From an uncultured Candidatus Melainabacteria bacterium (lineage in GTDB: Bacteria; Cyanobacteriota; Vampirovibrionia; Gastranaerophilales; Gastranaerophilaceae), in assembly GCA_947525005.1 (NCBI GenBank), contig CANNUY010000001.1:124001-188000 (forward strand): a stretch of DNA of 64,000 nucleotides, written 5' to 3'. The notes under the pieces are model-generated. The model saw only the letters and a list, made by a program, of their open reading frames with translations. It was not told where the DNA came from and did not search any database. This document shows, in pieces, positions 9,035 through 17,717 of the stretch. Position 1 is the first letter of the stretch; each line of letters begins with the position of its first letter. A program made the translations under genes and the position numbers.

Positions 9035-9103
9035 TTCATGTAAAGAAAATTTTTTTATCAAAATTAAGACATCACCAAATGTTTTTATATACATGAGGAT
9101 TTT

Positions 9104-12100
9104 ATGTTTGAAATCAATCGAAGTAGAAAGACACAACAATCTGATAATGTGAAATCAGGTAATAATACAGTTCAGCAACGGGCATTTCTAGATGAACCGA
9201 AGGATACTCTTGAGCTTTCAACCAAGAAAAAGAAAAAGAGTATAAGTTTTGGTTCGGCTATTAGTGGTGTTTTATCAGCATTCAAGAATAGTAACGATAG
9301 CCCTGTATCACCTAAAGCTGTCAAAATGTTATTAGATAATAATATTATTGACGAGGATTTTAGACCTGAACAGACAATTATAGCAAATAATCCTGATAAT
9401 CTTACGGACATGCCTGTAGTATTCCAACGCAAACTTGCGATTGATATGATAAAAGCCAATCCGAACAGTCAAGAAAATATTTTCAATAATGACGGACTAG
9501 GACGTGCAAAAATATTTTTTAATAACGAAGGTAAACCTTCTGAGATTGCATATTTTGATTTAGAAAATGGCGAAGTTACTCGTTCAGAAAAATTTGAATA
9601 TGCTCACAAACAAAACGGTTCTCCTGTTTTAATCAAACAAAACACATATAAACATACAAATAACGAAAAATTGCTTGATGAAGAAATTACTTATCATAAA
9701 CATAATAACGGTGTTGTAACAATTTCTTCTACGGACGGCAGACAGATGTCTTATAGCTTAAGAAAAGAAACTATTAGGAACTACGAAAACAACCCTAAAG
9801 TAACTCAACCACAAACAACTGATACCCCTGAAAAGTCAGGAGAAAGGACTACGACTACACAACAAGCTACGTCACAACAAAAAAAACCTAAGCCAGCAAC
9901 ATTAACAACAAATGAAGTAAAAATTGCGAAAGAAAATTTTAAGATTCCAAACCCAATTTATCCACATCACGAATACTCAAAAGAACAGCTTGAAATAATT
10001 GATAAAAAATTCGATAAACTGAAAGAAAGTGTTTATAATGAATATCCATCAGAAGAAGATGCTTATAGACAAAGAGAGTCTATCATTACTGATTTGGATA
10101 AAATAAAACAGCTTGTTTTGGATACAAAAGATCCTGTTTTTCAAAAAGAGATATTAAAATCGATTAATAAAATGAAAGATAATGATGTTCCAACTGATTA
10201 CATAGGTTGGTACAATCGTTTAGATGTATCAAACGCACACAGCGAACTAACAAATATATATAATCTTGCTAAAATTTCTGCCTTCATTGACAAGGATATG
10301 TTATCAATTAATAAAGACCACAAAATCTCTCACACCCTAGATGATAAACTACCATACAATTGTACATTTATGGAAGGATTGGATTTTAACACATTTGTTG
10401 GTGATAATAGAAATATAGAAGAACTTTTCAAAGATGAAACTTTATCAGATAAAGAACGTCAATTTGAAATCCAGAAAATCTTATATAATAACCGATTACG
10501 TGTACTCGGATTTAGCATAAATTGTCTTATAAACAAATACCCAGAGATGAAAGAACATCTAAAAGATACCTATATCACACAAAATATGCCAGAAGAACTT
10601 AGAGGAGATTTAAACGCTATTGAAAAAACAAAAGGCAAAATGATTATACCTTTAATGTATTCAAATTTTTCAATGGATAACTTAGAAGCCTTCCACAATC
10701 TTTCTGATATAGCAAAAGAACATTATCTCAAACACCCTGATATGTGTCATGCACGTTATTTGATAGATAAAAATCCTTTGGGGATAAAAACTCCTTACCA
10801 CATATTAAATTCTCTTACAAAAGAGGAATGGAATACATTTGAAAAACGTAATATGGCAGATGTTCTTGATATCATAACTGGGAATAACATAAACTCTTTT
10901 GATGCTAAAAAGGGTAATTCAATAAAAAATGCTATTAATATGTCTGATAAAGAATGGCAAAAATTACAAGATTTTGAACTTTTTACACTTGGTATAGAAG
11001 GCGATGAACTTTCGTTTGAAAAACATAAAAACGTAAAATTCAGATTTAATCAATCATTAGATATTATTAAAAATATGTCTTACAAGGATTGGGAAACTGC
11101 TAAAAATCGTGGTTTGCTTGATATGAAATCAAATATTTACTCTAATGAAACAAACTTTGAGAAAAACATCAGTTTACCTGTACTTATAACTGGAACACAT
11201 ATTCCAGATTCTACATTCAATTTTTTAAAGAATAAAATCAATTTATTCAATGATAACAAACTTGAGTTTCCAACAGAAAATAGTATAGAAACCATGTCAG
11301 AAGGGATATCTTTTCTTGCAAAATCAGAAAATGATGTATATGAAGATGTCCAAAAACTTTGTGATAAAAGAATAAGTCCCAATTATGTAATTGATATGGT
11401 CGGAATTTGTGCAAAAGAGTATAATAAATTTGGGAAGTACGAAACAGATAAAATTCTTGAACTAACTGACAAAGGATTCTCTATTCCCGAGATAAGAAAT
11501 ATTTTAACAATGTATATTGATATGCAAGCTGTAAAAGGAAAATCTAATATAAACGAACTTTCGATTGAGGAAAAACGAAAGTTACTTAAAAACATCGTTA
11601 AATATAATGCCACTTTATTTAGTGGTCGATATGCAAGCCTTTTTAAATCTGATATTATTCCTAAAAATAAGGAAGAATATTGTACAATTTTACCTAAATT
11701 AGTTAAATCAATCGGTATTGATACACGTCCTGTAACACAAGAAACTATTGATAATTTTAATAGTGCAATCTCTGAAATGTCAAAACCTGATAGTGAATTT
11801 TTGAATACAAAAATCACTAAAGACGGATTTAAACCAAAACTTGAGTATTCAAGAGATAAATTTATATCTGATGTAGTAGAAAAAACTACAGGCATGGACG
11901 AATTAGAAAAAAACAAAGTTTTTGATTATTTTGGTTTTGACCTTAAATATGATAATAAAGATAACCTTCAAATGCACGGTTACCCTGTCAATATAAATAA
12001 TGACAAAAAACTTTCAGAAATAGAAGATAAAAACACTAAAAAAGTAGTTGAAGATATTCGACCATTGGTAGAAAAATTCACTACTAATAATAATGTCACA

Positions 12101-13492
12101 ATTGAGGGAAAACCTGAAATAACGAAACAAATAAACGATATTTTAGAATTGTTCCCAGAACTTCGTACAACAATTGATAAAAAACAACACAAAACACACG
12201 ATTATACAGTTGATGTACATACTTTGAAAGTATTACAAGGTGTTATGTCAGATAAAAGATATTCAAAATTATCTGAAAACGACAAACGACTTTTGTGTAT
12301 ATCTACATTACTCCATGACTTAACAAAGCTCGAAAACAGCGTTGATAAAACACACCCAATGTATTCTGCTTATGATAGTTATTATTTGTTAAATAAGATG
12401 GATTTGCCTGAAAAAGATAAGATAAAAGTTTATACAATTATTAAGAACCATGAATGGTTAGAACGTTATAATGGCAAGGTTAAAATTAGTCCAAATAAAT
12501 ATCGTGATAAAACATCAATAGAAAAAGAAATAGCATCTAAAAATATTGCGTTTGATTTAAAAGACGATAACAATTTTGAATTAGCAAGTATTTTGACAAA
12601 AGCAGATATGAAAGCTGTTAAAGAAACCGATGCTTTTTACGACCGTTTCTCTGATGCGTATGAAACTGGTATAAAACAGATTGAACCGTTGGTTAATGAT
12701 ATTAAAAAGACAGCTATTCATCTTCCTCAAACTAAACTTCCAAAAGCATCAGAGTTAAAGGTAGACGGTGAAAACGTTATTGAAATAACTCAAAAAGATA
12801 AAGACGGAAATGAGATAAAAAATAAAGTAGTTAGATTAAGACCAAATATAGACTTAGGTAAAGTTGGTTTTGAAAAAGGGTTGAATCCTGATGATTTGAA
12901 TGTGATTGTACATGCGTTTGATTATGATACTCAGTCAGCGACTTTACAAGCTTTAGGTGATATTGATAGCGATTCTTTATTAAGTGCTTCATACGTAAAT
13001 TATAAAAAAGGTAATTATCACGTATTTAGACAACAAGGATTTATACTTGATATTAATAGCGAAGATATCCAAGCAGGAACATATTGCGACTTCGGTTCTG
13101 GATATGGTAAGGATTTAAACACATTAAAACAAGAATATTTGTTTAATGGCGATAGAAAAGAGGTTCGTAATTTCATGTCAGATAATCTTAAAAAACGTAT
13201 GGGATTATCAGACGAAGATTATAAAAAGCTATACCCAACGATTGCAAATAAATCTATTACTGAACTAGACAAAACTAATCCTGAAGTTGCAAAGAATTTG
13301 CGTGAGATGTTCTTGGAGATGGACGTACATAGAAGAAGACTTGGACGAGATTATAACGAATGGCTTGTTTCAAGACCTAAAATTCAAGGCGTATTCTTGC
13401 AAAGTCGTAAATATCAAGATTGCGTACCACCAGAATATCTTGCAAAATATGCAGAAGAAAACGACTTGCCAGTAATTTACTTTGGAGAGTAG
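9104..13492 (+). CDS. Very large protein with HD domain, function unknown
   Basis: The 1462-residue protein is not recognised as a whole. The N-terminus is polar with a KKKKK run and the short motifs DTLELS and SISFGS, with no signal peptide. Residues of about 130-230 are beta-rich (FNNEGKPSEIAYF, YHKHNNGVVTI). A Thr/Gln/Lys-rich linker lies at about 240-270, followed by a long helical region. An HD phosphohydrolase-like domain spans about 1025-1120: VHTLKVL, LLHDLTK and IIKNHEWLE supply His, His-Asp and His ligands. The C-terminal 250 residues end in VPPEYLAKYAEENDLPVIYFG, which looks like a separate domain. GAGGA precedes the ATG. It stands alone between the YkgJ gene and a repeat. A nucleotide or phosphoester hydrolase activity is possible but unproven. 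Confidence 0.85.
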   Translation: MFEINRSRKTQQSDNVKSGNNTVQQRAFLDEPKDTLELSTKKKKKSISFGSAISGVLSAFKNSNDSPVSPKAVKMLLDNNIIDEDFRPEQTIIANNPDNLTDMPVVFQRKLAIDMIKANPNSQENIFNNDGLGRAKIFFNNEGKPSEIAYFDLENGEVTRSEKFEYAHKQNGSPVLIKQNTYKHTNNEKLLDEEITYHKHNNGVVTISSTDGRQMSYSLRKETIRNYENNPKVTQPQTTDTPEKSGERTTTTQQATSQQKKPKPATLTTNEVKIAKENFKIPNPIYPHHEYSKEQLEIIDKKFDKLKESVYNEYPSEEDAYRQRESIITDLDKIKQLVLDTKDPVFQKEILKSINKMKDNDVPTDYIGWYNRLDVSNAHSELTNIYNLAKISAFIDKDMLSINKDHKISHTLDDKLPYNCTFMEGLDFNTFVGDNRNIEELFKDETLSDKERQFEIQKILYNNRLRVLGFSINCLINKYPEMKEHLKDTYITQNMPEELRGDLNAIEKTKGKMIIPLMYSNFSMDNLEAFHNLSDIAKEHYLKHPDMCHARYLIDKNPLGIKTPYHILNSLTKEEWNTFEKRNMADVLDIITGNNINSFDAKKGNSIKNAINMSDKEWQKLQDFELFTLGIEGDELSFEKHKNVKFRFNQSLDIIKNMSYKDWETAKNRGLLDMKSNIYSNETNFEKNISLPVLITGTHIPDSTFNFLKNKINLFNDNKLEFPTENSIETMSEGISFLAKSENDVYEDVQKLCDKRISPNYVIDMVGICAKEYNKFGKYETDKILELTDKGFSIPEIRNILTMYIDMQAVKGKSNINELSIEEKRKLLKNIVKYNATLFSGRYASLFKSDIIPKNKEEYCTILPKLVKSIGIDTRPVTQETIDNFNSAISEMSKPDSEFLNTKITKDGFKPKLEYSRDKFISDVVEKTTGMDELEKNKVFDYFGFDLKYDNKDNLQMHGYPVNINNDKKLSEIEDKNTKKVVEDIRPLVEKFTTNNNVTIEGKPEITKQINDILELFPELRTTIDKKQHKTHDYTVDVHTLKVLQGVMSDKRYSKLSENDKRLLCISTLLHDLTKLENSVDKTHPMYSAYDSYYLLNKMDLPEKDKIKVYTIIKNHEWLERYNGKVKISPNKYRDKTSIEKEIASKNIAFDLKDDNNFELASILTKADMKAVKETDAFYDRFSDAYETGIKQIEPLVNDIKKTAIHLPQTKLPKASELKVDGENVIEITQKDKDGNEIKNKVVRLRPNIDLGKVGFEKGLNPDDLNVIVHAFDYDTQSATLQALGDIDSDSLLSASYVNYKKGNYHVFRQQGFILDINSEDIQAGTYCDFGSGYGKDLNTLKQEYLFNGDRKEVRNFMSDNLKKRMGLSDEDYKKLYPTIANKSITELDKTNPEVAKNLREMFLEMDVHRRRLGRDYNEWLVSRPKIQGVFLQSRKYQDCVPPEYLAKYAEENDLPVIYFGE

Positions 13493-13540
13493 GATTTTTT
13501 GTGTACACAGGAATAATATATTTAATTTGTAGTACGTAAT

Positions 13541-13688
13541 GCGCCATTTTATGTATGCAGGGATTCTTCGCTTCGCTCTGAATGACGTTCTCAGAGTGTC
13601 ATCCAGAGGCAAGGGAGCCGTTTTATGAAGAATTGCCGAAGGATCCCCCTGAACATTTTTTGTTGGGGTAGAAACCCCAACCTACAAC
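13541..13688. repeat. Composite dispersed repeat, copy 1 (ends in REP)
   Basis: About 148 bp nearly identical to 26873-27020. Shared landmarks in order: TTTTATGTATGCAGGGATTC, CTTCGCTCTGAATGACG, GTCATCCAGAGGCAAGGGAG, GAATTGCCGAAGGATCCCCC, then a REP palindrome (13661-13687). The rest of the 395-nt gap (13493-13888) holds AT-rich DNA and the terminator at 13828; no gene is seen. Confidence 0.85.
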
Positions 13689-13827
13689 CGAAAGAAATAT
13701 TGGAGTTGCTCCATATAATATACAACCTCAAATGAGAATGTTGATTGATGATATAAAATTTTGGATATCACATAAAACAAATAATTAGAATTTGATATCC
13801 ATACAAACATAATTCAATGGCGTATTA

Positions 13828-13865
13828 AAAAACTCCCCTATGTTTATAACATAAGGGAGTTTTAT
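13828..13865 (-). terminator. Terminator of the first RTX-like gene
   Basis: ACTCCCCTATGTT and AACATAAGGGAGT pair around a short loop and are bordered by A and T runs on both sides. A near-identical hairpin lies after the paralogous gene at 17658, so the terminator was duplicated with the gene. Confidence 0.85.
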
Positions 13866-13888
13866 ATTTTATAATAATTTACTTATTA

Positions 13889-16800
13889 TTATACTTGTGG
13901 TTGTAATGGTGCAAATTTTGCAATCAAGTTTGCTAAATCAGCATCATTAGCCTTAATAGCATCAGCAACGCTATCATAACCTTTGCCACTATTAGCATCT
14001 GCTAACCAACCTTGAACAGCTTGTACGATTTCATTTGTTGGTGCTGTTACATCAGTGTAACCACCTTGACCATCAGAAGTTTTGATTGTATCAATACCAC
14101 TCATTTGAATACCATACTTTAAATCTGTTGAATCTTTACCTATTATATATAATGCGTCACCAACAACATTTCCTTTTTTGTCTGCTGTTTTTCTAATATT
14201 AAATAAAATTGTCAAATCTTCTATTTTTTGTTCAAAATTTAAAACATCATTACCTTTTGAATCAGATATTATTAATTTAGCATCATCCAATCTGAAAGCA
14301 TTATCCACATTATAAATATCATCACCATTTTTATCAGTGATTATAACATCTGACCAACCAGTAATATTATATGTATCATTTGTTTTTGTAGCTGAAACAA
14401 CTTTTGCACTATTATTAATATTAAATGTTTTATTTTCGTCAGAACTACCTACGATTTCTATATCAGGAGCTTTTTCATTTTCAAATGAATTCAAAGCATA
14501 AATGATTGCTCCCTCACCAGTTGAAGTAGATACGTTCAAATTCTCATCACTATCTGTAGTTTTTATAGTAATTTCTGTTGCATCAGTAAAGTCAACTGAT
14601 ACTTTCTTATTTATTTGATTTTCTTCGTAATCAAAAGTAATTGCATCGACACCATCACCTTCACCGATTTTCACAGTTGTACGACCTTTAGTGCCCATTT
14701 CTATTTCATCATTACCTTTACCTGCCTTTATCACTGAATTTTTATTATTATCAATAATTAAATCATTATAATCTGTTCCATAATAAATACCTTTTTTTGC
14801 TTTTTGCTTAGAAAGGTCAATAGTGATTTTGTCACTATCAGACATCTCACCGGTAAATGTAATATACCCATCATTAATCCACAAGTCAGGTAAACTATCA
14901 GGATATTTGAAATAATCTTTTATTGTTGTAGTTTGGAATGTTTTATCTCTTACAGCCCAAATAATTTCATTTTCTACCGATTTTTCTATTTTCTCATTAA
15001 AAAATTCAATAGAACCATTTTTATATTTTATATAAAAAACATTACCTTGATACAATTCATAACTACCGTTCATACCTTCTTCAACAAGATTTTTATAATC
15101 ATCTTCTGTTATAAGCATATTTCTCTGCTCTTCATATGCATCTGGATCTATATAAAATTTTTCACTTGATTTTTTATTATATCTTTGTGCAGTTATATCA
15201 CTATTTGATTCTGTAACTAATTTACCTGTAACAACATTACGATATAATATTTGTCCATTTTTCTTAGCCGGAATAGAACCCATACGTTTTATTATTAAAT
15301 CATTATTACTTTTAGTATATTCAATATCTTCATCAAATATTTTATTTGACTCATTACCTTCTGTTTCTTCTGTTTCACTATAAGAATCGTCATCATTACC
15401 GTATCTAGAATCAGGAAATTTCAAATATAAATTATCTGCATTTTCAGCACCAATTATAGTGTTGTTACCGTCATCTTTTCCTATACTAATAGTTTTATCA
15501 CCTGAACCGCTTATATAGACAGTATCATTACCTTTGCCTACAGAAATATTATCTTGTCCAGAACCAGTATAAATTATATCTTTTTTATCAGAACCAATAA
15601 TATCATCATTTTTATTTGTTCCGTATATTTTCCCACTACCTTTAACATTTAAATCAGTAACTTCATCCCAACTCATGAGGTTACTTTGGATATAGTCACG
15701 TTGTTTAAAGAATCCACTTAATTTTACCTGAGTATCATAAGATTTATTTGAATCAGACAAAGAATCTTCATTATATTCAGCACTAATAATTAAATCATTA
15801 CCGGATTTTGTATAAATTCGATTTATATTACTTACATTTTCGCCTATGTCACTATCATCAACATTAGCGGTTTCTTCTAAACTATTGGTTTCTTTAAAAT
15901 TAATATTAATAGAGCCTGCTTTTTCAAAATTGTAAATAGTATTCATACCTTCTTTTTCTTTAAATTCAAAAGTTTTCTCTCCCCAACTATTTGTATAAAT
16001 AACATCATCACCTTTTCCTGCAATGATTGTATCATCGCCTCCACCAGTGTAGATTTTATCTGCTTTATCAGAACCAATAAATGTTTCACTAAAATCTGTA
16101 CCAACCAATTTTTGACCTTTTGTTTCATCTGATTTGTCATATGTTAACAAACCTTTTTCTTGTAGTATTGTTTCCAAAAGAGAAGGTTCTTCTGACTCAT
16201 TACCATTTACTATATTAATAGATGAATCATAATCATTAATTTTGAATAAATCTTTTATTGTTACAGTATTGTCCTTAGAACCATTTACTGTAATTATCAA
16301 ATCATTTCCTTTGCGTTCATAAGTCAAATCTGATTTTTCTTCAAACTTTAGAGTTTTCTCTCCCCAACCATCAAAATAAATAACGTCATTACCTTTAGAT
16401 GCAATAATTGTATCATCGCCTGCACCAGTGTAGATTTTATCTGCTTTATCAGAACCAATAAATGTTTCACTAAAATCTGTACCGACTATTTTTTGACCCT
16501 TTGTTTCATCTGATTTGTCGTATGTTAACAAACCTCCTTTTTGCAATAATGTTTCCAAATGTGGATTTTCATCTCCTAAATCTTCGCCATTAGCTAATAC
16601 GAAACTTCCTTCGAATGCAAATTTGAAATAATTTTTTATTGTTACAGTATCATCCTTAGAACCATTTACTGTAATTATTAAATCATTTCCCTTTTTTTCA
16701 TAAGTTAGTTCTGATTCTTCTTTAAACTTTAGAGTTTTTCCTTCCCAACCATTAGTATAAATAACATCATTACCTTTAGATGCAATAATTGTATCATTAC

Positions 16801-17614
16801 CTAAACCAGTATAAATTTTGTCAGATTTATCTGAACCAATAAATGTGTCACCAAAATTTGTACCGACTATTTTTTGACCCTTTGTTGCATCTGATTTGTC
16901 GTATGTTAACAAACCTTCTTCTTGTAATACTGTTTCTAAATATGGATTTTCATCTCCTAAATCTTTGCCATTAGCTAATAAGAAACTTCCTTTGAATGTA
17001 GATTTGAATAAATCTTTTATTGTTACAGTATTATCCTTAGAACCATTTACTGTAATTATTAAATCATTTCCCTTTTTTTCATAAGTTAGTTCTGATTCTT
17101 CCTCAAATTTTAGAGTTTTATATCCATAACTATTTGCATAAATAACATCATTACCTTTAGTTGCAATAATTGTATCATAGCCTGCACCAGTATAGATTTT
17201 ATCAGATTTATTTGAACCTGTGATTATATCATTAAACACAGTGCCATTAACTATATTCTTTTTATATGAGCCTTCATTAATTACATTTTTATATAAATCT
17301 TTTAAATCATAAGAAGAACCATCTTTGAAACCTAAATATTTTATTGATGAAGAAGTTGAACGACCGTCCTTTGAGAAATAATTTTTAATGGTAATATTTT
17401 GTTTAAAAATTTCACTATCTTTATACGTTATGATTAAATCTCTTCCAACTTTTTCAGTAGAAAAATTTGATTCATCATAATCATAACCATTATCTAACGT
17501 TAAAGAATCATTTCCTTTATTAGTTGTATTATTTATAATAACATCACCATAAGACTTGCTAATAACAATATTGTCATCACCATTTGTTAACGTAAAATTT
17601 ATTTCATCAGTCAT
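13889..17614 (-). CDS. RTX-like repeat protein, putative type I secretion substrate A
   Basis: The 1241-residue protein is built from repeats of the type GSDKADKIYTGAGDDTI and GNDVIYTNG. These are degenerate RTX nonapeptides that in the family bind Ca2+ and fold as beta rolls outside the cell. Between them are units with TVTIKDLFK or TTTIKDYFK. There is no N-terminal signal peptide. The last 100 or so residues (from about YGIQMSGIDTIKTSDG to the C-terminus) are almost the same as in the neighbour at 17718, as expected of a C-terminal type I secretion signal. GGAGATAA precedes the ATG. A complete T1SS lies just beyond the second paralogue. The likely role is a surface adhesin or S-layer-like coat. 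No enzymatic domain is recognised. Confidence 0.88.
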   Translation of the reverse strand: MTDEINFTLTNGDDNIVISKSYGDVIINNTTNKGNDSLTLDNGYDYDESNFSTEKVGRDLIITYKDSEIFKQNITIKNYFSKDGRSTSSSIKYLGFKDGSSYDLKDLYKNVINEGSYKKNIVNGTVFNDIITGSNKSDKIYTGAGYDTIIATKGNDVIYANSYGYKTLKFEEESELTYEKKGNDLIITVNGSKDNTVTIKDLFKSTFKGSFLLANGKDLGDENPYLETVLQEEGLLTYDKSDATKGQKIVGTNFGDTFIGSDKSDKIYTGLGNDTIIASKGNDVIYTNGWEGKTLKFKEESELTYEKKGNDLIITVNGSKDDTVTIKNYFKFAFEGSFVLANGEDLGDENPHLETLLQKGGLLTYDKSDETKGQKIVGTDFSETFIGSDKADKIYTGAGDDTIIASKGNDVIYFDGWGEKTLKFEEKSDLTYERKGNDLIITVNGSKDNTVTIKDLFKINDYDSSINIVNGNESEEPSLLETILQEKGLLTYDKSDETKGQKLVGTDFSETFIGSDKADKIYTGGGDDTIIAGKGDDVIYTNSWGEKTFEFKEKEGMNTIYNFEKAGSININFKETNSLEETANVDDSDIGENVSNINRIYTKSGNDLIISAEYNEDSLSDSNKSYDTQVKLSGFFKQRDYIQSNLMSWDEVTDLNVKGSGKIYGTNKNDDIIGSDKKDIIYTGSGQDNISVGKGNDTVYISGSGDKTISIGKDDGNNTIIGAENADNLYLKFPDSRYGNDDDSYSETEETEGNESNKIFDEDIEYTKSNNDLIIKRMGSIPAKKNGQILYRNVVTGKLVTESNSDITAQRYNKKSSEKFYIDPDAYEEQRNMLITEDDYKNLVEEGMNGSYELYQGNVFYIKYKNGSIEFFNEKIEKSVENEIIWAVRDKTFQTTTIKDYFKYPDSLPDLWINDGYITFTGEMSDSDKITIDLSKQKAKKGIYYGTDYNDLIIDNNKNSVIKAGKGNDEIEMGTKGRTTVKIGEGDGVDAITFDYEENQINKKVSVDFTDATEITIKTTDSDENLNVSTSTGEGAIIYALNSFENEKAPDIEIVGSSDENKTFNINNSAKVVSATKTNDTYNITGWSDVIITDKNGDDIYNVDNAFRLDDAKLIISDSKGNDVLNFEQKIEDLTILFNIRKTADKKGNVVGDALYIIGKDSTDLKYGIQMSGIDTIKTSDGQGGYTDVTAPTNEIVQAVQGWLADANSGKGYDSVADAIKANDADLANLIAKFAPLQPQV

Positions 17615-17657
17615 TCATTTATCTCCAATAATTCGCCTAATTTTATCCTTTTTGATA

Positions 17658-17692
17658 TAAACTCCCCTATGTTATGAACATAAGGGAGTTTT
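17658..17692 (-). terminator. Terminator of the second RTX-like gene
   Basis: ACTCCCCTATGTT and AACATAAGGGAGTT form a stem, with TTTATA following on the minus strand. It is a duplicate of the hairpin at 13828 and separates the two tandem genes, which suggests separate transcripts. Confidence 0.85.
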
Positions 17693-17717
17693 ATACTTTA
17701 TAATAATTTACTTATTA

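Noticed and set aside
11383..11916. Long antisense frames inside the 1462-residue gene (also 11137-11382, 11980-12192)
   Set aside because: They are shadows of a well-supported long gene; composition is Ser/Phe/Ile-rich as expected from reverse reading of Lys/Asn/Glu codons.
9104..13492. Polymorphic toxin or Rhs interpretation of the 1462-residue protein
   Set aside because: The YD-like stretch is short and not repeated, there is no secretion signal, and no immunity-like gene follows.
13370..13612. Minus-strand reading frame beginning MPLDDTLRTSFRAKRRIPAY, and a similar one at 26732-26944
   Set aside because: Both are translations of the same composite repeat antisense to real genes. The similarity comes from the repeat, not from a conserved protein.
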